Shown: in pieces, positions 46,237 to 57,358 of the stretch
Layout of the letters: each line of letters opens with the position of its first letter
Numbering within the stretch: the first letter of the stretch is position 1
From: Armillaria gallica
Taxonomy: Eukaryota > Basidiomycota > Agaricomycetes > Agaricales > Physalacriaceae
Direction: 5' to 3'
DNA: 64,000 bases
Assembly (NCBI GenBank): GCA_037576215.1
Contig: JBANDB010000021.1
Coordinates: 372,001 to 436,000, forward strand
Made by a program: the position numbers and the translations under genes
Notes under the pieces: generated by a model
The model's input: only the letters and a program-made list of their open reading frames with translations
The model's database searches: none
Told to the model about the DNA's origin: nothing

Positions 46237-47800
46237 TGACAGAACCGAACACATAGTCACGGTTTCCTCCGCAACTAAACGGAAGTCAGTGATGTATATA
46301 TCAATGGCCATCAGGTTACGTCGTCACTTGCCTGAATTGACACAATACTCATTATATTTCATGACTTACTCACAGATAAATGAAACTCTCCCAAATGAGG
46401 AGGGTAGCAAAATCAGGTCATTCAACGCGTAAGCTTTGTAGGCTCATCCCGTACTATGCAATAGCCAGGATCTAGAGGACGGTGTTATGTTGATGCTAAC
46501 ACCGGGACGGGTAGTTCGTTATCAGCAGTTAGAGGACACGGATCCATAAATGAACATCGCGCACTTCGGATATGATGCTGAGGAATTTCCATACGGACTG
46601 GAGCCATCCTAACTTTCGCCGTCAAGTAAATTCCATTTACGCGCCCATTCCTCAATTTCAATGTCATTTCGCGTTCTACTGAACGCTCTTATAAGTCCGA
46701 TACTTCTTCAATAAGGTGGTGGGATCCGTTGTCCTTGATATCTGGAAAGACAGTTTTAGGGCTGTTTCAGATAGTGTGGCAGAGGAAAGGACGGACCAGG
46801 TTAGAATTGTTGACTGTGGTGGAGTAACTTCAAGGAGCAAGATTAGTCCACATTTTCTAGTACTTTGACGCTACTAGAAATGGAGAAGACAGAAATAGCC
46901 CCCACAAATTCAGCCAAGTACGCCTCAAAGACGAAAGGTCACAATTAAGACACTATACCCAATAAGTTGGAGTTTGAGCATCCATAGTCAGCTGGTACAG
47001 TCCCGCTTCTGCCGGCACTTACAAAGAGTATTCTTATCGTCCTCGATCCACCCTAGCGTCTACCGCAAACCACAGAGGAAAGTAAGTTCCGGAATATTCA
47101 CCGCCCAGTCTGCCCATATCGCTTTCATCTTGACCGAGTTCTGATAGAGTTAATGTTGAAGTTCGAGCACGGGGGAGAACGACAAGAGCAACTCGTTGAT
47201 ACCTAGTATATCGGCATGGTGGTAAACGGTAAAGAAAGGAAAGCTATGGGTACGGTAAGTAACGGGTTCGCAGCCGGTTGATTCCGACGGCTCGTACTGT
47301 CACCAGTAACTCCAATGGCTAATGCGGTCATTGTGGAGGCGGGCCGAAGAGCATGGCTAGTAGTGATCAAGTGCGTTTATTATCATGTCATCTCAATAAG
47401 AGGCCTTGGCCCTGATGCAAAATGAGAATGTTAAAGGAGAATGAGAAAATGAAATCAAGTTCGTCAAAAAAATTCGCTGCTCATTACCAAGCGCACACAC
47501 CCATGTGTCAAGGGTAGACGACTTTTCCCACGAAGGATGTCTCATCGTAAACTACCACCTCCATTATGATAGCTGGCTAACCGACCGTCAATGTCAGCGC
47601 GTCACGGCCGTGCACAAGAGCTGATGTCTCCTTCAAAGGAGGGAACCTGCCGTGTTCCAAAGGCCAACGAAGTACACTGTGAGGCACGCTTGGAGGTCCG
47701 AACACATACTTGGGTTAGAAGAAAACGACCTGGCTGTCGAGGTTTTGATTTTTGGTCGACTGGCTGGGACGATCTGAGAAAAAGCAAGATTGGGTAATTT
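46237..47800. repeat. Segmental duplication block U, copy 2, distal part
   Basis: Counterpart of ~37400-38720. It contains one 164-bp insertion (47154-47317) that copy 1 lacks, so copy 1 gives the empty site. Similarity ends near 'attgggtaatt' (47797; 38717 in copy 1). A minus-strand frame ending at the TAG at 47577-47579 is open as in copy 1. Confidence 0.75.
47149..47322 (+). mobile_element. 164-bp element, copy 2, with 5-bp target duplication
   Basis: Element 47154-47317 begins TGTTGAAGTTCGAGCACGGG and ends GTAACTCCAATG. Flanks are GTTAA (47149-47153) and GCTAA (47318-47322), one mismatch. The related block U copy 1 has 'gagctattacggtcat' at the corresponding place (~38226), that is, the uninterrupted site. 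Same length as copy 1 of the element (36379-36542) and ~85-90% similar by eye. Confidence 0.8.
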
Positions 47801-49621
47801 ATCGGTAGTCTGCGAGGAAATCAATTCGCGATATTTGACAGTGAATAGAATAGATATCTGAATGAAGCATTGCTATACATCGACGTCGCTCGAGGTTTAC
47901 TGGAGAAAGATGTAATATTTCGCTTTGGATAACAGTACAATGAATCGGATCCTACTAGAATAGGTCTGAGGGCGCGAAGGGGATAACGACGCGTACCCAC
48001 CATTCATGCGGTAATTTGACACCCATACGTACTGCTCGACAAGTTTTCTACGGTCGAAGAAAGCGGTCACAAAACGACATGAGCGTGAGAGCAAAGGGAT
48101 TTTGAAATTCATTATTTCCTTTTCTGCCAGTGCTCTTAAACTCGGCCCGGCGGTTACTCCTCCATATATCGTTCTATGTTCATCGGTTATCCTGCAATCA
48201 GAGAGCAAATGTGAGGCCATTCCTTGCCTGACTTTCCATGGGTGAATTATAGTCGCTCGTTGTCAAAGGCTTTCCGTAATTTTCCCAGCTTGTTGCCTTA
48301 TTCCCTGTATGCTGCGTTTTCCGGAACATTAAAGCTCTCACGGCAGATGAAAGACCGGTTAAAAACTCGCTTATCGACGACGATTTCATGGCAGATGCAC
48401 ACGACAATGATAGCTGAAGGATGATACACCTGATGTGGCGGTTGATTTGTCTGGCTGATTCGCAAAAGACATACAGAGGGTGCTAAAGAAGCTGTGCAAG
48501 GGATTCAATGGCGCTCGTTGCTGCGGATTCTTGTTTCTTAGGTAGATTCCTTGACTCTATCGTGTTGCTCAGCTCCGGCCCGTGCTCCTAGACAAATCCA
48601 TCGGCGGTCCGAGATAGTATTGTCTTGTGATCGTTGAAGTCTTGAGGACATATTCACTTCAGGCTATCCTAGTTGACAAAATCCGAGTGCGTTCAATCGT
48701 TTCTAAACCAGTCCATACTCTAAGTTTTATCACGTCATCTTCATACCACGAGATGAAAGTGCCGGGCTACGTATTCCAGGAGTTGAACGACGTGTGAACG
48801 GGAGAATACGAGTGGGTCCTGCAAGCTCTCGGTATGCATGCAAGCTGTTTTGTTCACTTTGCCCGAACTAATCTGTGAATTTTTCAGTGTCTACTTCTTT
48901 GTCGGATAAGCAACTCACATAGACGCATTTCGTCCTTAAAGGCGTCATATTGAGACAGTTGTTTGCGAAGTCGAGTGTAAGAAAGAGAGACAGATCAAAA
49001 CACCTTTGAGTATTTCACCTTCCTGGAAGCAATGCTTGTGGTCAAATACTTACCAACTTGCAATCGGGATGAGCCGTTGGTCACTGTTATCCTTTCAACG
49101 CGATGTGGTCTGCATCTTGGAGTCCTAAGTAACTACCGTGAGACTTGCCATTAGTCTTCCTCTGGACTGGAAAGCCGTGCATTCATTGCTCTTTCGGGAC
49201 ACTGTCAACTTTTATCACCTGCTCCTTCGCCGTGATCAGACTACTAGGACTATGCTGTGCTGATACATTTATAGGATAAATCCGCTATTGAGTTGAAGCA
49301 CTTAATCCTGGAAATGGTGAAGAGGCGACCTGGACAATGTTAAAAGTCAAAGTCGACGTTTCTTCTCCTCTAGTCTCTGCTGTCGCGTTTAGTGATACTC
49401 TTGTGATGGTGTCCTCGGTCCGCACCCATATATGCTTTTCAAGGATCAGCAGAAATGATCGCTCCATTAGTACGCATAGGTTGGTCGCTCAGATCAAGTC
49501 ATCCTGAGCATTTCGCCTTACTATCGACTAAAACAAAATCGTCATATTAATAGTCTCCACCAAACGTTGAGCAGAAAATGTATATTTCCGGCGATGGGTT
49601 AAGTACGTGCTAATCGATCTC
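47801..49621. other. Unique stretch without a confident gene
   Basis: The longest frame is minus 48220-47897 (107 codons; GGVTAGPSLRALAEKEIMNF, FFDRRKLVEQYVWVSNYRM), with composition of a real protein but no known motif. It could be an exon of an unidentified or dying gene. A 60-codon frame at 49285-49467 is weaker. No element ends were detected. Confidence 0.35.
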
Positions 49622-50455
49622 TCATGGAATATTTTCCTTCATCCATTCTCGTACCTTCTCGAGTCCATAAAAATCGTGCTGAAATTCTGCCCTTTCAGGA
49701 TCATTGCTGAAAGGAAATGTACCACTTTTTCCTTCAAGCATCGATTCACCTTGTTTTCGGCATGAATCAAAGTCGATGATGACCAGTTTACCATCTGCAT
49801 CGAATAGGATATTCCTGGGATTGATGTCGTTCTGCACGGAAATCAGACATATGCCTATCATCATGGACTAACTCACATGTACTAAGCCAAGACCATGGAT
49901 ATGCTCGATACCTCTCTTAATCTGATCGAGCGAGGGCTCAACGTCTTCCCTCCGAATCAGACCGGTCCTCACGGCCTCAGAAAGCGTCTGACCATATCGC
50001 TTGAAACACAGCCCAACCATCAACCAGTCCTTCTCTACATATCCATAATACGGCGCCACATTCTGATGAGGGTACTTCATCAGCGTCTCACAGACACGAG
50101 CTTCCTGGATCATGTACTGCCAAATGGCAGATTTCTCCGGATGAAAGTAGAATATCGTGCCAACCTTGATGTAACTGTCTTGGGGCAAAGGTTCCGGGGC
50201 ACGTACTAGTAGTTCGGGGGGCGGGATGGTTTTGTACAGGGAACGTGGTACGAGTTTGGCGTCACGGCTGAGGGCGGAGCGAGCTTCATCGTCTTCGTCA
50301 CGAGGACGTCGAGTGGGAAGTTGGAGGTAAAAGAAGTGTTCCCCGTCCGACCAGAGAATTTCTCGTAAATGGAAAGGGTCGGCGGCTTCCATGTCCATGA
50401 TTGCGGTATCGAGAACGAGGCGCCGTTCGCGGTTCGTTGATTCGATAGAAGCCAT
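49622..50455 (-). CDS. Fungal serine/threonine-kinase-like protein (two exons, 262 aa)
   Basis: Exon 1 50455-49877 and exon 2 49831-49622, with a 45-base GT-AG intron (GTGAGT...CGTGCAG). The join makes LVHNDINPRNILFD, the kinase catalytic loop with Asp and Asn, followed by LVIIDFDSCRKQGE, the metal-binding segment with DFD in place of DFG. Upstream are an alpha-C-like QEARVCETLMKYPHQNV and a hinge-like MVGLCFKRYGQTL. Short fungal kinase-like proteins with IDFDSC are, to my knowledge, common in Agaricomycetes. A clear beta-3 Lys is not evident, so activity is uncertain. The C-terminal lobe is abbreviated, as in that group. ATG 50455 has A at -3 and G at +4. The 5' end lies ~90 bases from block D copy 2. 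Reading frame is intact, so the gene is probably live. Confidence 0.85.
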
Positions 50456-50544
50456 TTGAGTCACCAGATTTAGAAACCTAAGGTGATCGAACAGTCCAGA
50501 GAGCTCGGTGGCGCGGCGGGCCTTGCTTCAAGCCAACACGTGGG

Positions 50545-51600
50545 AAGGAAATTCAATTCCCTTTTGACTCTTGCCATCATGTTTCCTCCTTGACTGTCCT
50601 TTTTTCTTCATCTCCTCGACAATCCTCAACACTATCGAATATGACTGTCGACTGTAGTCCCCCAGTTGGCGTCCAACAGTGGTGTAACGGATTCTGGCCC
50701 CGAGCGCGTCGTCGATAGCTCTCAAAGAACAGGTTTCATCGCGTTTATCTGGCGTTAAGACAGAGTAATGTCAGCATTGTAGCCGTGTGGGTCCCGAAGG
50801 GGTGACGGGAAGGAAGTGGTGTCGTCGACGGAGCGATTTGAACTGTGGCAGGTGTGTCATTTCTGTGTGACATTTGCCATTGCTTATTCCTGAACTCTTG
50901 TAGGCGTTCCCACTGTCACATACCAGCTCGCTTTCATGACCCGCAGGCGTCGAGGTCAATTCCCTCCAATTTCGGGATCATGACCGTCGAAATCCGAGTA
51001 CGCTCGGCTCTTCAAGGAATGAAAGCGGTCGAAATGTCATCCAAAAACAGTGGCAAGACTTTTCGAGTTCAACCGCATTCTTTCCCCAGTTCCCTGCCAC
51101 TACCATGGGTCATCACCACCACATGCTATCCGCTCGCTCGCCCTTCCATCTACTTTGAGGAAAAACTCGCCCTCACGAATCTGTACCAAAAACAAGAGCC
51201 AAATTCAACATACAAGGGAGAGATGACTACAAGCCGAGTCTCTACGCATCCGCGTCTTCTTTACCAGTTCAAAGTCCCATATCCGATAGCCCCGAAGAAG
51301 AATCACGTTCGTCAAGAGGATAAGGACTCCGCGCGTCCGCCCTTGCCGTTCGTTCTCAAAAGCCTTGGAACCAACCGCCTTTCTGATTGAGAATGGAGGA
51401 CCGAACGGCTTTGCTGGATGCTTGATGTAGCCACTGGTCGAAACAGGAAGTTTGGCGACGCGTAAGTCTCTTCTGCCGCCACAGCGCGTCTCGCTAATGT
51501 CCTCTAGCACCTAGTACCCTACTCTACGTCAACGGGATCGTAATCATATTCTGTGCGTTTTTGCGTTTGTTATTCTTTCCCTTATCTGACGCCCGGTTAG
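50545..51600 (+). repeat. Segmental duplication block D, copy 2
   Basis: Counterpart of 39186-40235. Contains an open plus-strand frame 50845-51390 (181 codons). It is mostly in a different register from the phrase order shared with copy 1 (GMKAVEMSSKN is the common piece), so long openness here may be accidental. It precedes synthase B at a greater distance than copy 1 precedes synthase A. Confidence 0.65.
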
Positions 51601-53782
51601 ATCACTGTATATACATGCACGTCTATCGTCTTTTGGCTATAATCACCCTTTGGTATCTTTCAACTCGTTGGAAACCTACGTGGATTTGATGAGCAGGACA
51701 GACAGTTCTCCGAACCGCAGGAATGTTTGGCGAACGTCAGTGCCGGCACGAATATCCTTCCTTTGTTACCACCGATGATCTGAGGCTTGTCGTCTCTGTG
51801 CGCGCGAAACCGACACCTAGTACGCATTTCACTACTCTTGGATGTCTGTGGATGCTTATGGGTCCCTATAGGTCCAAAAGCATCCATGGAAGCGATTTTC
51901 GTCCATGCATATGTATATCTGGTTACTTCATTATCTTTTCTGACAACTCCAAGACGTGCTCTGGACGAAAGTTTCCTCAACGAAATGAGGCTGTTTTCAT
52001 CGTGCTCGCATATGCTGATCGTTACATTCCAGTCCTCGACTTATTGCGTTCATTCAGAGTCTGCTATCCCTGGAGGTACCGTGTTCGTTGAAGCGGTAAC
52101 GAGACTATTTCTAGGTGAGTTTCTCAATAGTGGTCATTGTGCTCTCTGTTCCCAACATCGGAAGGGATAGAGAAGCTACTGCCAAAACAATGATGGTCAT
52201 CTCGGCTTCAGGACATTCGCGAGCGATCGACCATAGGATTTCCAACTGACGGTGAGTCAGACTTCCAGCTTGCTGTATGCTCAAGGCATTATTTAATGTA
52301 TGCTCAGACTTGGGCCCGTTCCACTTACGAGTCTATAATTCCGTGCACGTATATGTCTTCCGGGATTGAGATTCCAAATAACTCAGTCTAACCTTTCGAA
52401 CATATCAAAAGAGCGTCTTGAAGTTGAAAATTACACTCGATTAAGATGCCGGACCCACAGGTCGTTCTCTCTACTGGCCTTGTCTAGCGACGTTTTATTC
52501 CATGCCGCTTATGGGTGTGTAAAATGGACTAACATCAACTCGGGTGCTGTTTCACGCCAAAGCATATATCAGTCTTCAAATTCGTAGCTTCTCAATTTGT
52601 CTCAGAGAACACGGCGATCTCGCGTACCTCCACAGGCCCGAAGCCCTCTCCAGATGACGATACTTAGCCATCCAAAAAGAGTGGGCTACAGTCTTCGTGG
52701 ATGTCCTGCTCGGTAGCCCGAGCGGCGAGGCTCTAGGCTTTTGGGACTAGACTTGGTTACAGAGGCGCCGAAGTATTTCTCCGGGCCTCTGCGTCCAATA
52801 ACGAGGATTAGAGAAGTGCTTCCAGATGCGCGCGCTTTATCGATGTGTTAGTCTTTGCATTGCACGAGAATCGGTGTAGTCTCAATGCTCAAGATGTACC
52901 TGCACAGACCGGATTGGCGAAGATTGTAACTATCTCCAACCGCTACTCGCATATTTCAAAGCTCATGGAACCGCCAGCTGTAGACTGACGCATACTTCGC
53001 GAGCATGCGCATTGTCTGGCCTTTGTTGACGGAAGGGAAAAACATAATGTGATTTTATTCGCACACTTCCTCATAGCTGAACATTCGTCATCATTTCTGG
53101 GCAGACAAGGCATGCGAATTTATTCTGACAAGAGCGAATAGGCGCTTATTAGTCTATATTCGATTCATGCAGAGCCCGGGCGCCGAGATAAACGGAATAA
53201 GACGGTCCTGTGTCGCTTTGATACAGGCCTGGTGGACGTTGGAAATCCCGCCACCTTTGGAGTGGAGGGTACGTTATGGAGCTTGACTCCAAACATGCCG
53301 CTAACTTGTGATCCTGAGGATGTCAAGTAGCCTAAATACGGTGCATTTTTTCCATACCAAAACGTGGTGGTTCCAAAATGTACCTCACCCACCGTCTACA
53401 TACCTTGCCTACGTGGAATGGTTTACATCATTCAGTTCGCATCCAGAGGCTAACTCTGATTAATACACGACGTCGCGCTTAGTTTCTCATGGCGAACGTC
53501 AGGCAGCGGTCATCCCGATAGAGTACATACGGCGCAGAGTTGCTCTGTTGCCGACTTTGATTATTCGGGTCAATAGGCTATTTGGCTTCTTCCTGATGAA
53601 TCTCGCGGCCCTCTTTTGTCACGGGATTCGTAGTGATGGTAGGTCGCACCGAAACCTCTACGGTACGGTTGATGGCAGTACGACATGGATTATTCTGCAT
53701 AGTCCGGCCCTGGCACTGACTAGTATCCTAGTAGCCTCACAGTGTAATAACTTGAAAATATACATGATGGTATAGTTAGCGA
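51601..53782. other. Gene-poor spacer downstream of synthase B
   Basis: Overlapping short frames only (51660-52170 on both strands, 53165-53392 minus). No motif, intron-exon chain or element end could be supported. Confidence 0.35.
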
Positions 53783-55097
53783 CTAAGTAGACTGATGCCT
53801 GTGTATGAGAAGCGGCTCACTCGCCGAAATCTGCTTGGGCATGAGAGTAACCATTCTACGCTGTTGAATGGCTCTACTATTGGACCCAAAGTAGCGCTCA
53901 CTTTCGAATATCCAGCATTCATTACCACGGACCCACGACGCAATGCCGTGCAGATAGAGGGATGCAATAGCATCAATCTCAGGTCCCCACGACGGGATCT
54001 CCGTCCACAACGTCAGAAACTTGTTCCTCGTCGACCTATGAAGGTCTTCCACCCATGAGAGTGCCTCATGAAGGTCGCATTGCTTCTCGTTCATGACGGA
54101 GGTAATGACATTATGGGGATACTCTTGCAATGCCTGCTCTTTATTATACGAAGCAAGATCCTGAGAAAATATGAGTGTTGCAAGTGAGGGAAACCTAAGG
54201 TGTTACATTATCCAAGATTATCATATCTCGACCCAAGCCTTGCAGAGCGACGACAGTCGGATGGCGAAGTACCTCGTCAGGTAAATCATATTCAAGCCCT
54301 ATCATTGAAAAGGACGGGTCGACACCAATGTCCAAACGACGAACGTCAAAATAATCTTCGACATTCCGAATATGACCGCGGTGCCGATCTTCCGCTTCTT
54401 GGACTACAGAATCCACACAATGCCCGAGGCTTTCCACGAAGTGTTTTTGGGAAGTACTGCTAGCCGACATGACACCCAGAGCCCAAAACCTATAATCGAT
54501 AATCAGAATCGGCTGCTCGACCTGACGCACAAGCAGGAATGGCTGTACTCCTGTGCAATGATCCCAAGAACCACCTCGTCACTAGGCCGGGGTTTGATAG
54601 GGTTTCTAATCGCATCCATAACAACATCTGCATATTGGCGTACAACTTCGGGAGGGGTGTTGTCGGTATACTCATCGAAAGCGAAAAACAGATTCATCAG
54701 ATCACATACGGTGCGAAGATGTTCTAGTACGACGGAGTTACTACAATGGCATGCACAGAGAGACAGAGCGAAACGACGTCAATACCTCTGGATGCTGTTG
54801 GGTGTGTCAGCGAAGATAACAAACCTATGGACAGATTTAGTATTGTCTTGATTTGAGATAATGAACCATACTGAAGTCGCAACGATCAAAAGCACTGAAC
54901 AGCACCGACCAGTAAAATAACAAGGCAGTACACTTGTCGATTTACCATTGACATTCTGGCCCAAATGCTTTGAAGGAGCGAAACCAAGCTTCGGACGCAG
55001 CCTTGACTTCTTCATAATGAGGATTGATTCTGCGAGGCCAGGGCCAGTACATGAGAGTGTCAGGGAGGTGGAACACGACGTCGGATTGAGTGCTCAT
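53783..55097 (-). CDS. Sesquiterpene synthase B (six exons, 349 aa)
   Basis: Paralogue of gene A with identical gene structure. Exons 55097-54946, 54894-54872, 54824-54786, 54723-54549, 54489-54207, 54160-53783; introns 46-62 bases, all GT-AG; 1,050 nt in frame. The first five exons have exactly the same lengths as in A (152, 23, 39, 175, 283). Motifs: DEYTD metal site ([13 protein letters not shown]), NSE site NDLASYNKE formed across introns 5's junction, Arg-Tyr pair in FESERYFG, C-terminal MVTLMPKQ. Expected role: Mg-dependent cyclisation of farnesyl diphosphate in the cytosol. It starts [20 protein letters not shown]. All essential residues are present, so the gene looks functional. Divergence from A around the motifs suggests the two may make different products, but this is inference. 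Confidence 0.92.
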
Positions 55098-55141
55098 GCT
55101 GCGAGAGAGGTTCGGCGTCTCTGTACCGCGGATAAACTGGA

Positions 55142-55149
55142 CTTTTATA
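55142..55149 (-). promoter_or_regulatory. TATA-like box of synthase B
   Basis: TATAAAAG on the minus strand, 45 bases before the ATG, at the same spacing as in synthase A. The similarity of the upstream regions of A and B ends ~100 bases beyond. Confidence 0.55.
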
Positions 55150-55298
55150 GATTTAAGATTTTATGGCGCCATCTACCTGAACGAAGCAGCGGTCGAGCCT
55201 ACCTCGAGATCCTCCTCAGGAGATAGATCGTTAGGGAAGATTCATTGACTGTGGAATAATCGGGGATTGCGGAGGTGGGTGCAAATACCATCGAGCCG

Positions 55299-55742
55299 GC
55301 TTGTGTTATGGATATCGATCTCTGCCGGTATACCTGAGTCAACACATGCCTTCACTCGGTCTTCGGCCTTGGCAGCGACTTGCTCGCACTTTCTCTTACT
55401 TTCTCCCACCTTCTTGCTACTACCAGAATACGCTGGAACATTGTAGAATAAGGATGCTTGGACTCTGTAGTATATAAACACTGTCTGTACTATTGTATCT
55501 TCAGCTATCAACTCACCTTTCAACCTCCACAGTCCCTGTGTGAATCTAAGTGATCAAGATCGGTTACGCTAAGCGCTTGCCGTTCCACTCGCTTACCGAC
55601 TACGCTTAGCGCTCGTTAACAAACTTACGGATACCTCTTGGTAATCGGACTCAGCTTACGGACATCCTCACTCTCATCAGGCTTTCTTCGAGTATTTGCC
55701 CACTCGTATATTGGCTTGACTACCCATATTCTTAACAGCTAG
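55299..55742 (+). mobile_element. Solo LTR of a TGTTATGG...CTTAACA retrotransposon family
   Basis: 434 bases (55304-55737) beginning TGTTATGG and ending CTTAACA, flanked by GCTTG and GCTAG (one mismatch), a 5-bp target duplication. It has a TATA box in TAGTATATAAAC near 55471 and two copies of a TACGC(C)TAGCGCTTG-type motif downstream of it, as in an LTR's transcribed part. Its inverted, diverged relative is at 58632-59159. It sits ~200 bases upstream of synthase B, in the opposite orientation, so its promoter points away from the synthase. Confidence 0.85.
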
Positions 55743-55818
55743 TAGCAGAAAAGATGCCATAACCTTTAAATAGGTCGATAGACATGTAAGAAGTAGGCAC
55801 GAAGTAATATGACAGGGC

Positions 55819-57282
55819 TTCGCACCGGGCCAAGAGAATTCTGCGTTTGCGTGTTGCGTGGATGCGTTCATCTGCGTTTCTCAAGGGTTTGGATGCGTTC
55901 AATTGCGTTTACATAAGTGCGTGTACGTCGCTATGTCTGCGTGAAATTATACATGAATGCGAGTAAAAATTTGAATTACTGAGCCATACCAAAATATCTT
56001 GATTTCCTGACAGTGTACTCGATCATACCGAGTTGACAAGTACCTAAAAGTGCTACAATGTGTCTTTGAGCCTTAGGGTACATCAAATTATGTATTTACA
56101 AGACCACAGAGGATGCTCCAATGGCGAAGTAATGCTAAAAAAGGCCTACACATGCCAAAGACAGTGAACGCATGTCACGCACTTTGACATCTCTGCGTTT
56201 ACATCTTGAACGCACGCGTTAGCTTTATTCACGCATGCGTTCATATGTGAACGCATACGTTCTAGTATTCCACGCATGCGTTCGTGTACCAACGCAGATG
56301 GTAAGACATCCCACGCATGTAACAAGATAAGAACGCACGCGTTATGAAAAGAACGCAGCGAACGCAGATGTGACAAGTCTGTCACATCTGCGTTTAACTC
56401 AAGTTTAACTTAGATTTCATTTGAGAAACGGGTGTCTCGTCGTCGCACGGTCTCTGATTGATCTCCCTTATGATTCAGATACCTAAGATATCAAGTGATC
56501 AATATCAACTACAAGGCTAAGGGTATGCCATATGAAGGGAAGGAAGAATTCTGCATGGCCGCGTGGTTACATGGAGCGTGGCTGCGTGGTCGACGAACGA
56601 CGGACTCCTATCAAAAGTTGATCTAGTCCATCAAAGAGTTGATGCGTTCCATTCTTTTTTGTCACTCCTTGCACCGAATCAGCTTGATCATGAGAGATGT
56701 ATAGTCTCAGTATGATTGCTAAAGAGATAGGTGCTTCTGCAGGACTTTCAAATCCTTCAAAGTTTTGTCAATACAAAGAAAATATCATTCCGAATTGATT
56801 CAAATTGGATTGCCAAGTTTAAGAACATGAAAAGCTATGTAGCTGGAGTAGATACTTTTTCGAGTATCCCAATGGTATGAAATAACCTTAGAGACATTTT
56901 TCTAAGCTAGAATTAATATGGTACACGATGTGGGGTTCCCATTTTCTATCAATGTTGGATCGTGCCACGCTGTACTTAATAGCCATAGTACATACTGTAC
57001 TAGCATGCAGGACTCAATAATTTCAGCAACATAATATATCACACGCATTTTAACGGTACAGGAAACTTTTTAAAGATGAGGATAGGAATCCAAGAGAAAA
57101 GACGTGTTGTGTCACGCACGCAGATGATGTCACACATACAAACGCAAACGCATCTCAACTAACGCAACTGCTATTTATGGAAACGCATGCGTATGAACGC
57201 AAACGCAAACGCAGGTGCGAGAACGCAAGCTAACGCACTCACGCATCTGGATAACGCAGAATTCTATGTGCCCCTTCGCACC
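55819..57282. mobile_element. 1.45-kb hAT-like element saturated with AACGCA/TGCGTT motifs
   Basis: Element 55827-57274, flanked by identical TTCGCACC (55819-55826 and 57275-57282). The left end GGGCCAAGAGAATTCTGCG and the right end (complement GGGGCACATAGAATTCTGCG) are imperfect inverted repeats. An 8-bp duplication indicates hAT or a similar superfamily. TGCGT/ACGCA occurs dozens of times, crowded within ~150 bases of each end and in a central block (56150-56400). A near-perfect hairpin (AACGCAGATGTGACA, four-base loop, complement) lies at ~56356-56390. No transposase frame is present. The motif array resembles transposase-binding subterminal repeats of Ac-type elements. Confidence 0.85.
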
Positions 57283-57358
57283 GGGGTAAAGCAAAACAGT
57301 ACGAGGTCGTGGGAACTGGGAAGACGATGACTTCGAGCAAAGGATTCTCGCCAGAAGT

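Noticed and set aside
54195..54851. Plus-strand frames opposite synthase B (87 and 159 codons)
   Set aside because: They lie on the opposite strand of confirmed synthase exons 3-5 and show no motifs.
54779..55015. A 78-codon minus-strand frame reading through introns 1-2 of synthase B
   Set aside because: It retains intron sequence; splicing at the same positions as in synthase A gives the conserved protein.
56150..56400. CRISPR-like or satellite array from the recurring AACGCA words
   Set aside because: Spacing is irregular, units are only 5-10 bases on both strands, and the whole lies inside an element with inverted ends and an 8-bp duplication in a eukaryotic genome.
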